64,000 bases of DNA from Hyphomonadaceae bacterium TMED5 (GCA_002173095.1 NHBK01000025.1:1045-65044), one strand, 5' to 3'. Shown: positions 36,307 to 46,702, counted from the first letter of the stretch. Program-made: numbers and translations. The notes: generated from the sequence alone by a model not told the origin.

Positions 36307-37552
36307 GCTTCAGGTCACGAAGTTCGCGTTGCGCCAGAAGCGAAAGCTGTTGGCTGAACAGACGGTCTTCGATCTGTGCGCGGGTTGGCAGCTGGATGTC
36401 CGCAGAAATGCGATCGCAGACATAGAGCATGGTCGGTCCAACTGGCGTTTCAAGAATTTCAGACGCTGTGCCGGGTTCCACGCCGCGAATGGCCAGCGCA
36501 ACCTGATCAGTCAGAGCATCTTCACCAATATTGCCGAGTGCCGCATAGGTGAGGCCCTCTGCTTCGTTTGCGGCTGCTTCCAATCCGTCACAGGAATGGC
36601 CCGCAGCGGCAAATGCTTCCAGCGCAGCCGTATCATTGTCTTGAGACAAAACCTGACGCAGATCGATTTCCATCCGGCCAGAGCCGCCATCCTGACGCGC
36701 ACGTACGGCGTAAATGTAAATGCCGTCCTCAGCGACGATTGGATTGGTGAGGGCTGGCGGTTCGATGCTTTCCAGCGCTTCACGGACCTCAGGTTCGAGT
36801 TCCGCAGGCGCCACCCAGCCCAGGTCGCCGCCTACGGCTGAGGTTGGAGAGTTTGAATACTGCTGCGCGGCACGCTCGAAACGTGCACCCTGACGTATCT
36901 GCTGAAGAATAACGTTCGCACCCTGCATCACTTGCGCACGGTCAGTCTCAGTCGGCGCATACAGGAAGATTTCAGACAGCTGATAGCGTTCTTCCGTAGC
37001 GTCCGCACGCATACGGTCGAGCGTAGAATCGATCTGAAGCTGAGAGATACGAATACGTGAAGAATACAGACCGCTCATAATCCGGCGCCACGCGATTTCT
37101 GCGCGCATCTGATCGCGCAGTGTTTGTGGATTGATACCGTTCTGGACCAGCGTGCTGTAAAGTTCCTGCATGCTCGCCTGATTCTGGCGCGCCATGTCTG
37201 CGACGGAGGCATCAATTTCTTCTTCGCTGATCACCACTTCATATTCAGCGGCTTTCTGAAGCTGAAGACGCTCATCAATGAGTTCTTCGAGCGCACGAGG
37301 CAGAATTTGCTGCATGTTTTCCTGAGACGGCTGAACGCCCAGTGTAATCAGCAGCAAACGTGCGCGCTGAGCTACGTCGGAAATAGAGATAACCTGATCG
37401 TTCACAATTGCTGCGACGCCGCCAAGCAGGCGCGCGTCTGAGTCTTGAGAAGCCGCTGCAGTCGCTGATGGCGCGGTAGTCGTTTGCGCATATGCTGGTA
37501 CGCCAAGTACGGACACAGCCAGCCCACACACAATCGTCCGAATTCCGATCAT
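36281..37552 (-). CDS. surA: SurA-like periplasmic peptidyl-prolyl isomerase and chaperone
   Basis: A 423-residue exported protein with a signal peptide ending PAYAQ at about residue 23. The SurA N-terminal chaperone region (GGVAAIVNDQVISISDVAQRARLLLITLG ... ALEELIDERLQLQKAAEY) is followed by a parvulin domain around GARFERAAQQYSNSPTSAVGGDLGWV and a more degenerate C-terminal part. It escorts outer-membrane barrels such as LptD, whose gene lies directly upstream. The lptD-surA-pdxA-rsmA order is conserved widely. Confidence 0.92.
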   Translation of the reverse strand: MIGIRTIVCGLAVSVLGVPAYAQTTTAPSATAAASQDSDARLLGGVAAIVNDQVISISDVAQRARLLLITLGVQPSQENMQQILPRALEELIDERLQLQKAAEYEVVISEEEIDASVADMARQNQASMQELYSTLVQNGINPQTLRDQMRAEIAWRRIMSGLYSSRIRISQLQIDSTLDRMRADATEERYQLSEIFLYAPTETDRAQVMQGANVILQQIRQGARFERAAQQYSNSPTSAVGGDLGWVAPAELEPEVREALESIEPPALTNPIVAEDGIYIYAVRARQDGGSGRMEIDLRQVLSQDNDTAALEAFAAAGHSCDGLEAAANEAEGLTYAALGNIGEDALTDQVALAIRGVEPGTASEILETPVGPTMLYVCDRISADIQLPTRAQIEDRLFSQQLSLLAQRELRDLKRDATIIRR

Positions 37553-37652
37553 AAATCTTTACTCCAATATCCTGTCCGCCCACACGATCAGTAAATGTTG
37601 CGATAACATGAACCTGATCAGAATGTCACATGAACTTGCAGCAGGATTTCGC

Positions 37653-39893
37653 TTAGTCAAAGTTTCCGCTCGTCACCTGGCCCAAAGTGTTGAAGCCAAA
37701 GCCGAACGTGATTGAATTGCTGTCGCCAATGCCACGATCTGTGATCTGACGTTGCTGCCAGCCAATCTGGAAGAAGCTACATTCGTCGGACCAGCGCAAT
37801 GCAACGGCCTGAATCTGGTTCAGGTTTGTCTCCAGATTGCGGCTGATCCGGTACATCAGATCAAGATCGTCTGAGACCTCGAAAGATGCGGACAGAGCAA
37901 TAGCCTGTCTTTGTGTTGGTGTTTCATCGAATGAAACGTCTTCGCCGATATTGAAATAGGAGGCTGCACCCGACATGCGCCACCAATTCAGTGTCATGCG
38001 GGATTCAGTACGCTGAACTTCGAAATCATCGTCAACCCGCATGTTGGTCGCGAAGCTGAATGCATTGCCGAAATCAACAGACCCACCGACCAGATAGTCT
38101 GACTGTGTTCCTGCGAGATTGGACGCATAGGAGAAGGCAGGATCGGTCTCATCGCTCCAGCGACGACCAAATGTGCTTCTCAAGGTCAGGCCGTTATCGA
38201 ATGAAAAAGTGGTACGGAAGCCAGCTGCGATACGGCCACCTGTTTCAAGAAGGTCCTGCTGTGTGAACGGGTCCGCCTCGAACATGGTGGTATGATCCAG
38301 CTCGTATTTCGCCGAATCCTCATTTGGCAGAATGCCGTTGTCGACGCTGGCTTCACTGTAAGCGACCGTCATGATCGGCTCGAAGGTGATGCTCAGGTCT
38401 TCGCCGCGACGGATGAGCGGATAACGCAGGGTAGCCGCCGCCAGACCATAAGTGCGCCCCTGAGAATCTTCATAAGCGGCTGACGTCGTCGTCTCTGCGA
38501 TTGAGTAGTCATAATAGTCCGCTCGCACCCGGACCATCGGTTCCAGAACGACACCGCCCGGAGAAATGAAGGAGTTCTGCCAGTCTGCAGATGTCGTAAT
38601 CCGGCGCGTGTCATCGCCGCCACTACGGTCCAGCACGGCCAAAGTGCCTTCAAGTGAGGTGATGCCGTAATCGCCCCAGTCGACGATCTGGTTGGCATAA
38701 ACGGATGGTGTGACGCGCGCAAACATGCCGTCATCATCAGTCGCGCTTAGACCCTGAGCGTTGTAAGAAATGACATCTGTGTAGAAATTATCTGTCTGCC
38801 CGACGAGATAAATCTGGTTCAGCAGGCGCAATGGATTCGTGTCGACCAGACCGCGCGGCGTGTTCCAGTCACTGATATCATAGCGGCGCGGATAAAGGTC
38901 ATCTGAGACTTCTTCGATCGCGAAGCCCCAATCCCAGACATCTGAGATTTCGAATTCACCTTCAGCGAACATATGGCCGCGGAACTTCTCTTCACTTGGG
39001 AAAAGCTCGCCGGTGAAATTGGCTGGATCGTCGACGATGCGACCATTGCGATTGGTGAACTGACGGTCGCCATTGCTGTCGAACTCATAGTCATAGGCCA
39101 TGGAGGTCGAGATGCTCAGGTCGCCGGAATAGAACCGACGACGGTAATCGAGGTTCAGCGCCGAGTTTACATTCGTATAGAGTTTGGGCGTGATGGTGAG
39201 GTCGCTGCTCTCAGAGATCGCCCAGTAATATGGCTGCTCGTAAACGAAGCCGAGCTTTGATGAGAGTTCCGGGGTTGGAGTCAGCAGGCCAGAGCGGCGT
39301 TCTGTGCTTGGGTCCGGGTGTGCAAAATATGGCAGATAGAGCACTGGAATGCCGCGGAGTTCAAATACCGCGCCTTCATAGGTGATCATCTGTGTTTCGG
39401 CGTTCTGAACAGCGCGACGTGCGCGCAGAGTCCAGGTTGGATCGCTGCCTTCGGCTTCGCATATCGGGCAGGCGGTGTAGATGACATATTCGAGTGAGTT
39501 TGACCCGGACTCATCCCGCGCCGCCGTACGTGCTACGACAACGGCATCCTGAGGCAGCTGAGCTGCGAAATTTGCAGCAACACCATCGCTCAGAGACCCA
39601 TCGACTTCCAGTTCTTCGGCGGTACGGACGGTGCCATCCGGATCCATAATGCGAACATTGCCAATGGCATGAACTTTTTGCGTTTCGAGATTGTAGATGA
39701 CGCGGTCGGCGGTGAGCTGGCGGCCTTCATAGCGTGCAATGACATTGCCTTCGGCAATCATCACGCCTTCGTCCTGACTATCGATCAGAACATCGGCTTC
39801 CAGATAGACACGGTCAGACGCAAAGTCCTGTGCGACAACTGCTGGCGTAAGGGCCATCGCCATCATAATTCCGAGCAGTTCTCTGCGCGCCAC
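37653..39893 (-). CDS. lptD: LPS-assembly outer-membrane protein LptD
   Basis: A 746-residue protein with a signal peptide ending VVAQ, an N-terminal OstA/LptA-like jellyroll (VIARYEGRQLTADRVIYNLET) and a large beta-barrel domain starting near YLPYFAHPDPSTERRSGLLTPT. Cys pairs for disulfides are visible in TACPICEAEG and near the C terminus (DECSFFQIGWQQR). It inserts LPS in the outer leaflet. The start is GTG 39893 with GGAGG 8 bases upstream. lptF and lptG are not adjacent. Confidence 0.95.
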   Translation of the reverse strand: MARRELLGIMMAMALTPAVVAQDFASDRVYLEADVLIDSQDEGVMIAEGNVIARYEGRQLTADRVIYNLETQKVHAIGNVRIMDPDGTVRTAEELEVDGSLSDGVAANFAAQLPQDAVVVARTAARDESGSNSLEYVIYTACPICEAEGSDPTWTLRARRAVQNAETQMITYEGAVFELRGIPVLYLPYFAHPDPSTERRSGLLTPTPELSSKLGFVYEQPYYWAISESSDLTITPKLYTNVNSALNLDYRRRFYSGDLSISTSMAYDYEFDSNGDRQFTNRNGRIVDDPANFTGELFPSEEKFRGHMFAEGEFEISDVWDWGFAIEEVSDDLYPRRYDISDWNTPRGLVDTNPLRLLNQIYLVGQTDNFYTDVISYNAQGLSATDDDGMFARVTPSVYANQIVDWGDYGITSLEGTLAVLDRSGGDDTRRITTSADWQNSFISPGGVVLEPMVRVRADYYDYSIAETTTSAAYEDSQGRTYGLAAATLRYPLIRRGEDLSITFEPIMTVAYSEASVDNGILPNEDSAKYELDHTTMFEADPFTQQDLLETGGRIAAGFRTTFSFDNGLTLRSTFGRRWSDETDPAFSYASNLAGTQSDYLVGGSVDFGNAFSFATNMRVDDDFEVQRTESRMTLNWWRMSGAASYFNIGEDVSFDETPTQRQAIALSASFEVSDDLDLMYRISRNLETNLNQIQAVALRWSDECSFFQIGWQQRQITDRGIGDSNSITFGFGFNTLGQVTSGNFD

Positions 39894-40013
39894 GGTCTAT
39901 GCCTCCATCCTACACAGAATTGGGTTATACGCTTCGCCGTCCTGACAAAAGGCTTCTTGTCCTATGACGGCAAAAAAAAGCACAAATAAGGTCGGTCTGT
40001 TGCATAATTGATG

Positions 40014-41108
40014 TTACGTCGCGCGGCGAACGAGTCCACCGGGCAGCGAAGTTGCCAGACCCGCGAGTTCCATCTCGACAAGCAAGATTGCGCAGGCGCG
40101 CACAGAAATACCGCTTGTCATTGATATATCAGCAATTGTTGCGGCCGTGGGGGATAAAGCTTCCAAGATTTTGTCGCGGTCTGCGCCCGTGATTTCGATC
40201 TCATCCTCGGGCTCTGATTCATCTTCAGCTTCAAAAAGTGAGCCCTGAATGTTCTGTCCCGGAGAGATGATCTGAAGCACATCGTCAGCGGTTTCAACCA
40301 GCATTGCGCCTGTGCGGATCAGTCCATTTGAGCCTTTGGTGCGCGGATCGAGAGGTGATCCGGGTACGGCCATTACATCGCGCCCCTGTTCGCCGGCTGT
40401 GCGCGCCGAAATGAGCGAGCCGGACCGTTGGGCGGCTTCCACCACAACAACGCCGAGACTTAAACCGGTAATCAGGCGGTTGCGTCGCGGGAAGTCCTTC
40501 GACCGTGGTTCATGACCGAAAGGGGATTCAGACACGATGAGACCGGTTTTGATGATCTCGTCTCTTAAGCCTGCATTCTGTGCCGGATAAACATTGTCCA
40601 CGCCGCCTGCAATGACTGCCACCGTTCCGTGTTGCAGTGAGCCTTTATGCGCTGCCGTGTCCACGCCACGCGCCATGCCCGACACAATTGTATAGCCGGA
40701 TTCGCTGAGGTCATGCGCCATGGTGTGAGCGATTTTGACTGCAGCGGCTGATGCATTCCTCGAGCCAACCATCGCAATGCAGGGCTTTGAGAGAACGCCA
40801 ATCTCGCCCCAAACAGAAATAACGGGTGGTGGCGGGCTGAGTTGAGCCAAAAGCTTGGGATAGTCTTCATCACAGGAGAGCAGAATACGCGCGCCGAGGC
40901 GCTCTGTACGCTCAATCTCGCGAAGAACGGCGTCGCGGGCATAAAGTTTTACGTCCCCACGCCCGGACGCTTTAACGCGTTCTGGAAAAGCCTCAATGGA
41001 TGCGAGGCCTGAACCATATGTGTCGAGAAATCTGGAATAGGTGAGCGGGCCAATTCCGGACGTTCGCGCAAGTCGTATGCGGGCTATGCGTTCTTCGTCA
41101 TTCTGCAT
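40014..41108 (-). CDS. dprA: DNA-processing protein DprA
   Basis: A protein that loads RecA on incoming single-stranded DNA during transformation. The Rossmann-like core shows CIAMVGSRNASAAAVKIAHTMAHDLSESGYTIVSGMARGVDTAAHKGSL and SGSLISARTAGEQGRDVMAVPGSP. A C-terminal winged-helix domain follows (about residues 305-360). The ATG at 41108 lies inside the plsY stop (11-base overlap) and gives 364 residues. A start at 41192 would run deeper into plsY. Confidence 0.94.
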   Translation of the reverse strand: MQNDEERIARIRLARTSGIGPLTYSRFLDTYGSGLASIEAFPERVKASGRGDVKLYARDAVLREIERTERLGARILLSCDEDYPKLLAQLSPPPPVISVWGEIGVLSKPCIAMVGSRNASAAAVKIAHTMAHDLSESGYTIVSGMARGVDTAAHKGSLQHGTVAVIAGGVDNVYPAQNAGLRDEIIKTGLIVSESPFGHEPRSKDFPRRNRLITGLSLGVVVVEAAQRSGSLISARTAGEQGRDVMAVPGSPLDPRTKGSNGLIRTGAMLVETADDVLQIISPGQNIQGSLFEAEDESEPEDEIEITGADRDKILEALSPTAATIADISMTSGISVRACAILLVEMELAGLATSLPGGLVRRAT

Positions 41109-41748
41109 CAGCGGGCGCTGGTTCTTCTTTTTTGGATTTGGAGCCGATTTTCGGTTCCGTGCCATCCAGAATACGTCTGATGTTTGTCTCATGACGCCAA
41201 ATCAGGAGCAGTGTCAGAGCGACAAGAATGATGACCTGATTTGCCGTATAGTTTAGAGCCCAGGCAACGATGGGAACCAGAAGTGCAGTGACAAGAGCCG
41301 CGACTGATGAGCGCCTAGATATGAGGGCGACTATCAACCAGCATGGAGCTGCAAACAAGCCGACCTTGAGCACGGCTGCAAACAGCAGGCCTGCATAGGT
41401 CGCGACACCCTTGCCGCCTTTGAAGTTCAGCCATACCGGGAAACAATGGCCTACAAACGCCATGGCGCCAGCGAACAGACCTATGGCAGGAAACTGTTCA
41501 GAGAATAAGACGGCAAAAAGAATGGCGGCGAGACCGGCTTTGCCAGAGTCCAGAAGGAAGGTGGCGGCGGCGAGGTCTTTGCGGCCGGTGCGAAGCACAT
41601 TGGTTGCACCAATATTGCCGGAACCGATTTCACGAATGTCGCCAAGCCCGCCCAAGCGGACGATGACGAGACCAAATGGAATGGAGCCGAAGAGGTAGCC
41701 CGTCAGTGCGGCGCCACCCCAGATCAGCCAATCGGCGGCTGAAATCAT
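41098..41748 (-). CDS. plsY: Glycerol-3-phosphate acyltransferase
   Basis: An inner-membrane enzyme that acylates glycerol-3-phosphate with acyl-phosphate. The 216-residue protein has the signatures GSIPFGLVI, GSGNIGATNVLRTGRK and NFKGGKGVATYAG and about five membrane segments. It is interlocked with pyrC' upstream (ATGA overlap) and dprA downstream. Confidence 0.95.
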   Translation of the reverse strand: MISAADWLIWGGAALTGYLFGSIPFGLVIVRLGGLGDIREIGSGNIGATNVLRTGRKDLAAATFLLDSGKAGLAAILFAVLFSEQFPAIGLFAGAMAFVGHCFPVWLNFKGGKGVATYAGLLFAAVLKVGLFAAPCWLIVALISRRSSVAALVTALLVPIVAWALNYTANQVIILVALTLLLIWRHETNIRRILDGTEPKIGSKSKKEEPAPADAE

Positions 41749-43073
41749 TGCGCGGCTCCTTCGCTCGCATCAAAAACCCATTTGCCGGCGACCATAGTGC
41801 GCAGTGTCTTGCCGGTCAGCAAGCGACCATCGAATGGACTATTGCCAGAGCGTGAGCGCAGTTGATCGCGCTTGCATTTCCACGGTCGGTCCGGATCAAA
41901 CAGAACCAGGTCTGCCACGCGGCCTTCTGAAATGCGTCCACTGTTCAGCCCCAGCATATCTGCCGGATTGCATGTGACGCTCGCCAGAACGGTCATGAGG
42001 TCCAGTTCATACATTGGCTCAGCTACCAGTGAGGTGAGAGCCGATAAGAGTGTTTCCAGACCCGCCGCACCGAAACTCGCATCGTCAAATGGGAGGCGTT
42101 TGTCTTCTGGTGGCTGCGGATCATGCGCGGACACCACAGCGTTGATGACACCTGCTTTCAGGCCTTCAATCAGCGCTAGCCGGTCTTTTTCTGGTCGGAA
42201 GGGCGGGTTCACTTTGCAATAAGTGAGATAGGCTTTGCCAGGGTCGCGAGAGCCGTCGCCGATGTCTAATTCATTGAAGAAGAGAGAATGCGCAGCTGCC
42301 GTTGCCTGAGCGTTGATGCCACGTTCACGCGCGTCCAGAAGAATGTCCAGGCTGCGAGCTGTCGTAACCTGATCGATGATCACATCCGTGCCTGTCATTT
42401 CCGCAAGGGTGAGGTCACGTTGCAGCCCGATCCATTCGGCGTGTGCGGGTAAGCCGCGCAAACCGAGCCGAGCTGCGAACGCCCCGGCATTCATTGAACC
42501 GGTTGCCAGGCTTGGCTCATCCGGGCGCAGCATGACGCGAGCGCCCACGCCTTTTGCGTATTGCAGTACCCGGCGGACCTGATTGGCTGACGGCAGGGCG
42601 CTATCGCCGTTTGCAAACAGAACCGCGCCTGCGTCTTTCATCAGGCCGAGCTCTGTCATGCGTTCGCCTTCAAGGCCTACGGTCAGGGCGCCAGATGGCA
42701 AAATGTGGTTCAGGACTTTGCTCGATTGGCCCGCACGTTTGAGGTAGTCGACAAGGGCAGGGGTGTCGATAACAGGATCAGTGTCTGCCATGACCACCAT
42801 AGAGGTGATGCCGCCCGCGACTGCTGCTTCGCTGGCAGATTGCAGGGTTTCACGGTGTTCAGACCCCGGCTCACCCGTTTTGACCCGTAGATCAACGAGC
42901 CCCGGCGCAAGCACATAGCCTTCGCAATCGGTGATCGTTGCGTCGCTGGTATGCTGCGCGTCCAAGTGGGGGCCGACATCAGCGATGAAGCCATCTTCAA
43001 TGAGCACGCCGCCTGTCGTGTCCATGCCGGATGCCGGGTCGATAATGCGGGCATTCGTCAGAAGCCGTTTCAT
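41745..43073 (-). CDS. pyrX: Inactive dihydroorotase homologue (PyrC'/PyrX), partner of PyrB
   Basis: A 442-residue amidohydrolase fold of the long dihydroorotase type. The metal-binding DxHxHxREPG motif reads [10 protein letters not shown], with R63 and K65 in place of both His. The later metal sites are also changed: AAAHSLFF where HH is usual, and SAHDPQP where TDHAPH is expected. Such zinc-less homologues serve as structural partners of aspartate carbamoyltransferase in pseudomonads and others. The ATGA overlap with pyrB supports this. A functional pyrC must lie elsewhere. Confidence 0.9.
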   Translation of the reverse strand: MKRLLTNARIIDPASGMDTTGGVLIEDGFIADVGPHLDAQHTSDATITDCEGYVLAPGLVDLRVKTGEPGSEHRETLQSASEAAVAGGITSMVVMADTDPVIDTPALVDYLKRAGQSSKVLNHILPSGALTVGLEGERMTELGLMKDAGAVLFANGDSALPSANQVRRVLQYAKGVGARVMLRPDEPSLATGSMNAGAFAARLGLRGLPAHAEWIGLQRDLTLAEMTGTDVIIDQVTTARSLDILLDARERGINAQATAAAHSLFFNELDIGDGSRDPGKAYLTYCKVNPPFRPEKDRLALIEGLKAGVINAVVSAHDPQPPEDKRLPFDDASFGAAGLETLLSALTSLVAEPMYELDLMTVLASVTCNPADMLGLNSGRISEGRVADLVLFDPDRPWKCKRDQLRSRSGNSPFDGRLLTGKTLRTMVAGKWVFDASEGAAQ

Positions 43074-44020
43074 GCCTTTGCCTCCGCACGTGCGCGATCA
43101 AGGTTCTGTGCGAGCACTTCCAGCACGGCCATTCGGACAAAGACGCCCATGGAAACCTGTTCTGTAATGGTTGAGTTGGCAGATTCGGTGATCGCACTGT
43201 CGATCTCAACGCCGCGATTCATTGGGCCCGGATGCATGATCAGAGCGCCCGGTGCTGCATGCGCCAGCTTGGCTTTGTCTAACCCATAAAAGTGGAAGAA
43301 CTCACGTTTGCTTGGCAGATAGAGCCCATGCATGCGTTCCAGCTGCAAGCGGAGCATCATTACGACGTCGCAGTCTTTAATGCCTTCCAGCATGTCTGTG
43401 TGGACTGAAGCCGCGCCCCATGTGTCCGTGCCAGGTGGAAGCAGTGTCGGCGGCGCGATGAGGCGAACCTCAGCGCCCAGTTGATGCAAAAGCATGGCAT
43501 TTGAGCGCGCGACGCGAGAGTGCAGAATGTCACCGCAAATCGCGACTTTCAGTCCTTCGATCCGGCCTTTGCGGCGGAGGATGGTCAAGGCATCCAGAAG
43601 GGCCTGTGTTGGGTGTTCGTGCGTGCCATCACCCGCATTCACGACCGCACAGTCCACTTTCCGCGAAAGGAGACGCACAGCTCCGGACGCGCCATGACGA
43701 ATAACCAGAAGGTCTGGCGCCATGGCATTCAGCGTCATGGCCGTGTCGATGAGAGTCTCGCCCTTTTTAACGGATGAGGACTGAACCGACATGTTCACAA
43801 CATCCGCGCCTAGGCGTTTTGCTGAGATATCAAAAGAGCTCTGCGTCCGTGTCGAATTTTCGAAAAACAGATTGATCAGCGTCTTGCCCACGAGCGATTG
43901 TTCCGGGGATTTATTCTCAACGAAACCATCAGCGCGGTCGAGCAGGCTTTCAATATCGAGCCGGTTCAATCCCTCAATGCCGAGAAGGTGTTTATGAGGG
44001 AAGTCGTATCGGAAACTCAT
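43070..44020 (-). CDS. pyrB: Aspartate carbamoyltransferase catalytic subunit
   Basis: Commits carbamoyl phosphate and aspartate to pyrimidines. The 316-residue protein has the carbamoyl-phosphate loop [22 protein letters not shown] and the aspartate-binding loop near [10 protein letters not shown]. The ATG at 44020 is chosen over the TTG codon directly before it. No pyrI is present; the inactive dihydroorotase follows instead. Confidence 0.96.
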   Translation of the reverse strand: MSFRYDFPHKHLLGIEGLNRLDIESLLDRADGFVENKSPEQSLVGKTLINLFFENSTRTQSSFDISAKRLGADVVNMSVQSSSVKKGETLIDTAMTLNAMAPDLLVIRHGASGAVRLLSRKVDCAVVNAGDGTHEHPTQALLDALTILRRKGRIEGLKVAICGDILHSRVARSNAMLLHQLGAEVRLIAPPTLLPPGTDTWGAASVHTDMLEGIKDCDVVMMLRLQLERMHGLYLPSKREFFHFYGLDKAKLAHAAPGALIMHPGPMNRGVEIDSAITESANSTITEQVSMGVFVRMAVLEVLAQNLDRARAEAKA

Positions 44021-44033
44021 CAATCTCGACTCG

Positions 44034-44051
44034 TGGCTGTTTTCAAACAGC
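44034..44051. promoter_or_regulatory. Perfect hairpin in the pyrB upstream region
   Basis: GGCTGTTT-TC-AAACAGCC is a perfect 8-bp inverted repeat 14 bases before the pyrB start. A TTGACG box lies farther upstream at 44078-44083 (minus strand). It might be a leader hairpin; no T-run for attenuation follows. Confidence 0.35.
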
Positions 44052-44126
44052 CTCAGCTAGTCGTTTAGCACCAAGCCCGTCAACAGATTGCGCGCATCAG
44101 GCGCAATTCGGCGCATTTTCAGGAGA

Positions 44127-45050
44127 TCAGGCGGGTAGCAGGCCGAACATCCAGAGACTGAACGGGATGGTGAGCGCCGAAAGCAGGGTCTGGCTCGCAA
44201 TAAGGTTTGCCATCAGGTCGGCATTGCCGCCAAGCTGACGCGCCAGAATATATCCATTCGTGGCTGTTGGCGTCGCCGTGGCAATAAGGATGATGGCGAG
44301 GGCTTCGCCTTCAATACCCATAATGTATCGCCCGATAAGCCCGGCCACGATAGGCATGCCGATCAGTCGGACCAGTGACCAGAAAACCGTCAGAAGCCCG
44401 GCTCGTCTGAGTGCCAGAAAATTCACGCCAGCGCCTGCTGCAAGAAGACCAAGTGACATGGCCGGGTTGGAAACCAGAGTGAGGATGGTTTCAAATAAAC
44501 CGGTCGGCTTCAGATTGGCAAAGTTCAGAAAGGCGCCAATGATGCAGGCAATCACCAGTGGATTGCGGATCAGCTCGGCAAACGGGTTTCGTTTGATGCC
44601 GGTTTCGTTATGCCCGAAATGCGACAGTGCCAGAATGGACAGAATATTGGCCATCGGGATCATGATCGCCGCACAAATGGCTGTAATCGCCAGACCGTTA
44701 TCCCCATAGAGCACGCCAGAAATGGTGAGCGCTATAAAAGTGTTCCAACGGGAATTGGATTGCACAATGCTGCCAACGGAAGGGCGATCAATGCCGGGCC
44801 AGAGCTGCGAGGTCAGACCGATTGCAGCCAGAATGATCTGCGAAACCACCAGAGTGAGGGCGATCTTCCACGGCGCGTCCTGAAGCGGCGCGCGAGACAG
44901 CACCAGAATGATGAGCGCAGGCACCAGCGCCATATAGCAAAGGCGTTCAATGGAGCGCCAACCTTCACGCGGGGGGATTTGCCGCCAGGCCAGAAACTGG
45001 CCAAGCGATACCATGAACATAACCGGTATCAGTGCCCCCAGAAACGTCAT
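44127..45050 (-). CDS. AEC-family transporter
   Basis: A 307-residue membrane protein with about ten hydrophobic segments, starting MTFLGALIPVMFMVSLGQFLA. The family (auxin efflux carrier type) pattern includes SNSRWNTFIALTISGVLYGDNGLAI and the C-terminal LIATATPTATNGYILARQLGGNADLMANLIASQTLLSALTIP. Bacterial members export organic acids such as malate; the substrate here is unknown. The ATG lies in the ruvX stop (ATGA overlap). Confidence 0.9.
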   Translation of the reverse strand: MTFLGALIPVMFMVSLGQFLAWRQIPPREGWRSIERLCYMALVPALIILVLSRAPLQDAPWKIALTLVVSQIILAAIGLTSQLWPGIDRPSVGSIVQSNSRWNTFIALTISGVLYGDNGLAITAICAAIMIPMANILSILALSHFGHNETGIKRNPFAELIRNPLVIACIIGAFLNFANLKPTGLFETILTLVSNPAMSLGLLAAGAGVNFLALRRAGLLTVFWSLVRLIGMPIVAGLIGRYIMGIEGEALAIILIATATPTATNGYILARQLGGNADLMANLIASQTLLSALTIPFSLWMFGLLPA

Positions 45051-45505
45051 GAGGCGTTGGCTATCCGGTCTATGGCCGTCTGCAGGATAAGAGCGGCCGC
45101 AGACTTGTCGATAAGTTCAGCGCGTCTCGCCCTTGAAAGGTCCGCCTCCAGCATAGCGCGTTCGGCTCCCTGACTGGTCATGCGCTCATCCTGAAACGCA
45201 ATCGGAATATCGCGAACCTGCAAGATATGGCGGGCGAGGGCGCGTGCAGACTGTGCGCGCGGACCTGCGCTGCCATCCATATTCAGCGGTAATCCGATCA
45301 CCAGACCAATTGCGCTACGGTCATCAAAAAGTTCAAAAAGGCGCGTCAGAGAGGGCGCAAGCTTTTTGCCTCGCTGAATGGTCTCTACCGGGTGTGCGGT
45401 GAGTTGGAGGCTGTCGCTTGCGGCCACGCCTATTGTCTTGCTTCCGGGATCTATTCCCAGGAGCACACCCTGATTTGGTAATTCTGTGACTTCGTTTAGC
45501 AACAT
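45047..45505 (-). CDS. ruvX: Holliday-junction resolvase-like protein, YqgF type
   Basis: A 152-residue RNase H-fold protein with LLGIDPGSKTIGVAASD, the conserved GLPLNMDGSAGPRAQSARALA and the C-terminal Asp region DERMTSQGAERAML ... DKSAAALILQTAID. Homologues process pre-16S rRNA 5' ends. It is transcribed divergently from gatC, 135 bases away. Confidence 0.95.
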   Translation of the reverse strand: MLLNEVTELPNQGVLLGIDPGSKTIGVAASDSLQLTAHPVETIQRGKKLAPSLTRLFELFDDRSAIGLVIGLPLNMDGSAGPRAQSARALARHILQVRDIPIAFQDERMTSQGAERAMLEADLSRARRAELIDKSAAALILQTAIDRIANAS

Positions 45506-45640
45506 AGAGCTGTGTTAGACCTCAATTCACTTTTGAAAAAGATCAAAAAGAACATTGTCGCCATGCAGGAATTCACGGCAGAGCGCTTGATCTGGGGCAA
45601 GGCGCAATCTAAAGCACGTGAACGAACAGGAGTTTGCCGC

Positions 45641-45928
45641 ATGAGCGTCACCAAACAGGACGTACAGAAAGTTGCCAGACTTGCGCGTATCGCGCTGCCG
45701 GAAGATCAGGCAGAGCCAATGACGCAGGAACTGAACAATATCCTCAATTGGATTGAGCAACTGGCAGAGGTTGATGTTGACGGCGTTGAGGCGATGACCT
45801 CTGTCGTCGAGACCTCGCTTCCTATGCGCGAAGACGTGATCACAGACGGTGGCATTCAGGACAAAGTTCTGGCGAATGCTCCTCGTTCCGAAGATGGATT
45901 CTTCGTCGTTCCGAAAGTTGTCGAATAA
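45641..45928 (+). CDS. gatC: Glu-tRNA(Gln)/Asp-tRNA(Asn) amidotransferase subunit C
   Basis: A 95-residue protein that clamps GatA to GatB. The pattern is MSVTKQDVQKVARLARIALPEDQ ... NILNWIEQLAEVDVDGVEAM ... LPMREDVITDG. The start is set by AGGAG 8 bases before ATG 45641; the open frame begins at 45512 but the extension is not homologous. gatA and gatB follow at a distance on the same strand. Confidence 0.95.
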   Translation: MSVTKQDVQKVARLARIALPEDQAEPMTQELNNILNWIEQLAEVDVDGVEAMTSVVETSLPMREDVITDGGIQDKVLANAPRSEDGFFVVPKVVE

Positions 45929-46015
45929 GTTATCGACCCGCACCGGAATTTTTTTGGGATTCGTTGAACTTTTATTGCTTTAACGCGATATAGGTTTAAC
46001 GCAACGAGGTGCTGT

Positions 46016-46483
46016 ATGTTCCGTGAAAAAAGCCTGCCAATGGTCTATGGAGGAATGGTTTTCCTCCTGTCTGCATGCGCAACTGCCGCAAATGGTGGTT
46101 CAGACGACAGATCCTCGGCGAGCGGCGTAGAGCAATATGCGGAAGACCCACGCCTTGGTGAAGAAGTGTCCCGCATGTGTTTCGCCTCCAGCGTAGACAG
46201 CTTTTCCATGCCAACCGACGACTCTGTCGTTCTGCGTGTTAGTCCTTCTCGGGAATACCTTGTCGAAACACAGGCGTGTTTCGACCTTGATCACGCCCAA
46301 TCCATTGCGCTGGATACTGCGTCTGGCTGTGCGACGCGTGGTGACCGCCTTCTGGTTTCTGATAGCGCGTTCGGTCTAAGCAGCGTGAATGGTCGTGCAC
46401 CGCAGCGGTGCCTCATAACGGGCATTTATGAGTGGGACCGCGATGCAGAAGCGGAAACAGCGGAAGAAGCTGACGAGGAATAG
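46016..46483 (+). CDS. DUF6491-like lipoprotein
   Basis: A 155-residue protein with a lipoprotein signal ending LLSAC at residue 20. The mature part has Cys residues (RMCFASSVDSFS, TQACFDLDHAQSI, DTASGCATRGDRL, PQRCLITGIYEWD) and an acidic C terminus. The pattern of a short strand, the segment VVLRVSPSREYLVE and a late Cys fits the DUF6491 family as I recall it. Function unknown. GAGG sits 6 bases upstream of the ATG. It splits gatC from gatA. Confidence 0.7.
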   Translation: MFREKSLPMVYGGMVFLLSACATAANGGSDDRSSASGVEQYAEDPRLGEEVSRMCFASSVDSFSMPTDDSVVLRVSPSREYLVETQACFDLDHAQSIALDTASGCATRGDRLLVSDSAFGLSSVNGRAPQRCLITGIYEWDRDAEAETAEEADEE

Positions 46484-46702
46484 GGGCGCTGTTCCTGTAC
46501 GGCGAACGCGCTTCTGCCTTCACAACTTCATCAACTCATCGGTTTTTTGCGTCAGATGCCTCAATCCGTGACCGATTGGGTGAATCTCGCCAACTCAGCA
46601 CTTGAAATTTGATGAGATACGCGGCTACCAAGCGGCTGGTAGTTTCCTGTATTCATGACCTGAGTCCCAATGACCGGGTCTGCTTTGATTGAAAGACTGA
46701 TA

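Noticed and set aside
41745-43073. Active dihydroorotase
   Set aside because: Both metal-binding His of the first motif are replaced and the later sites are altered.
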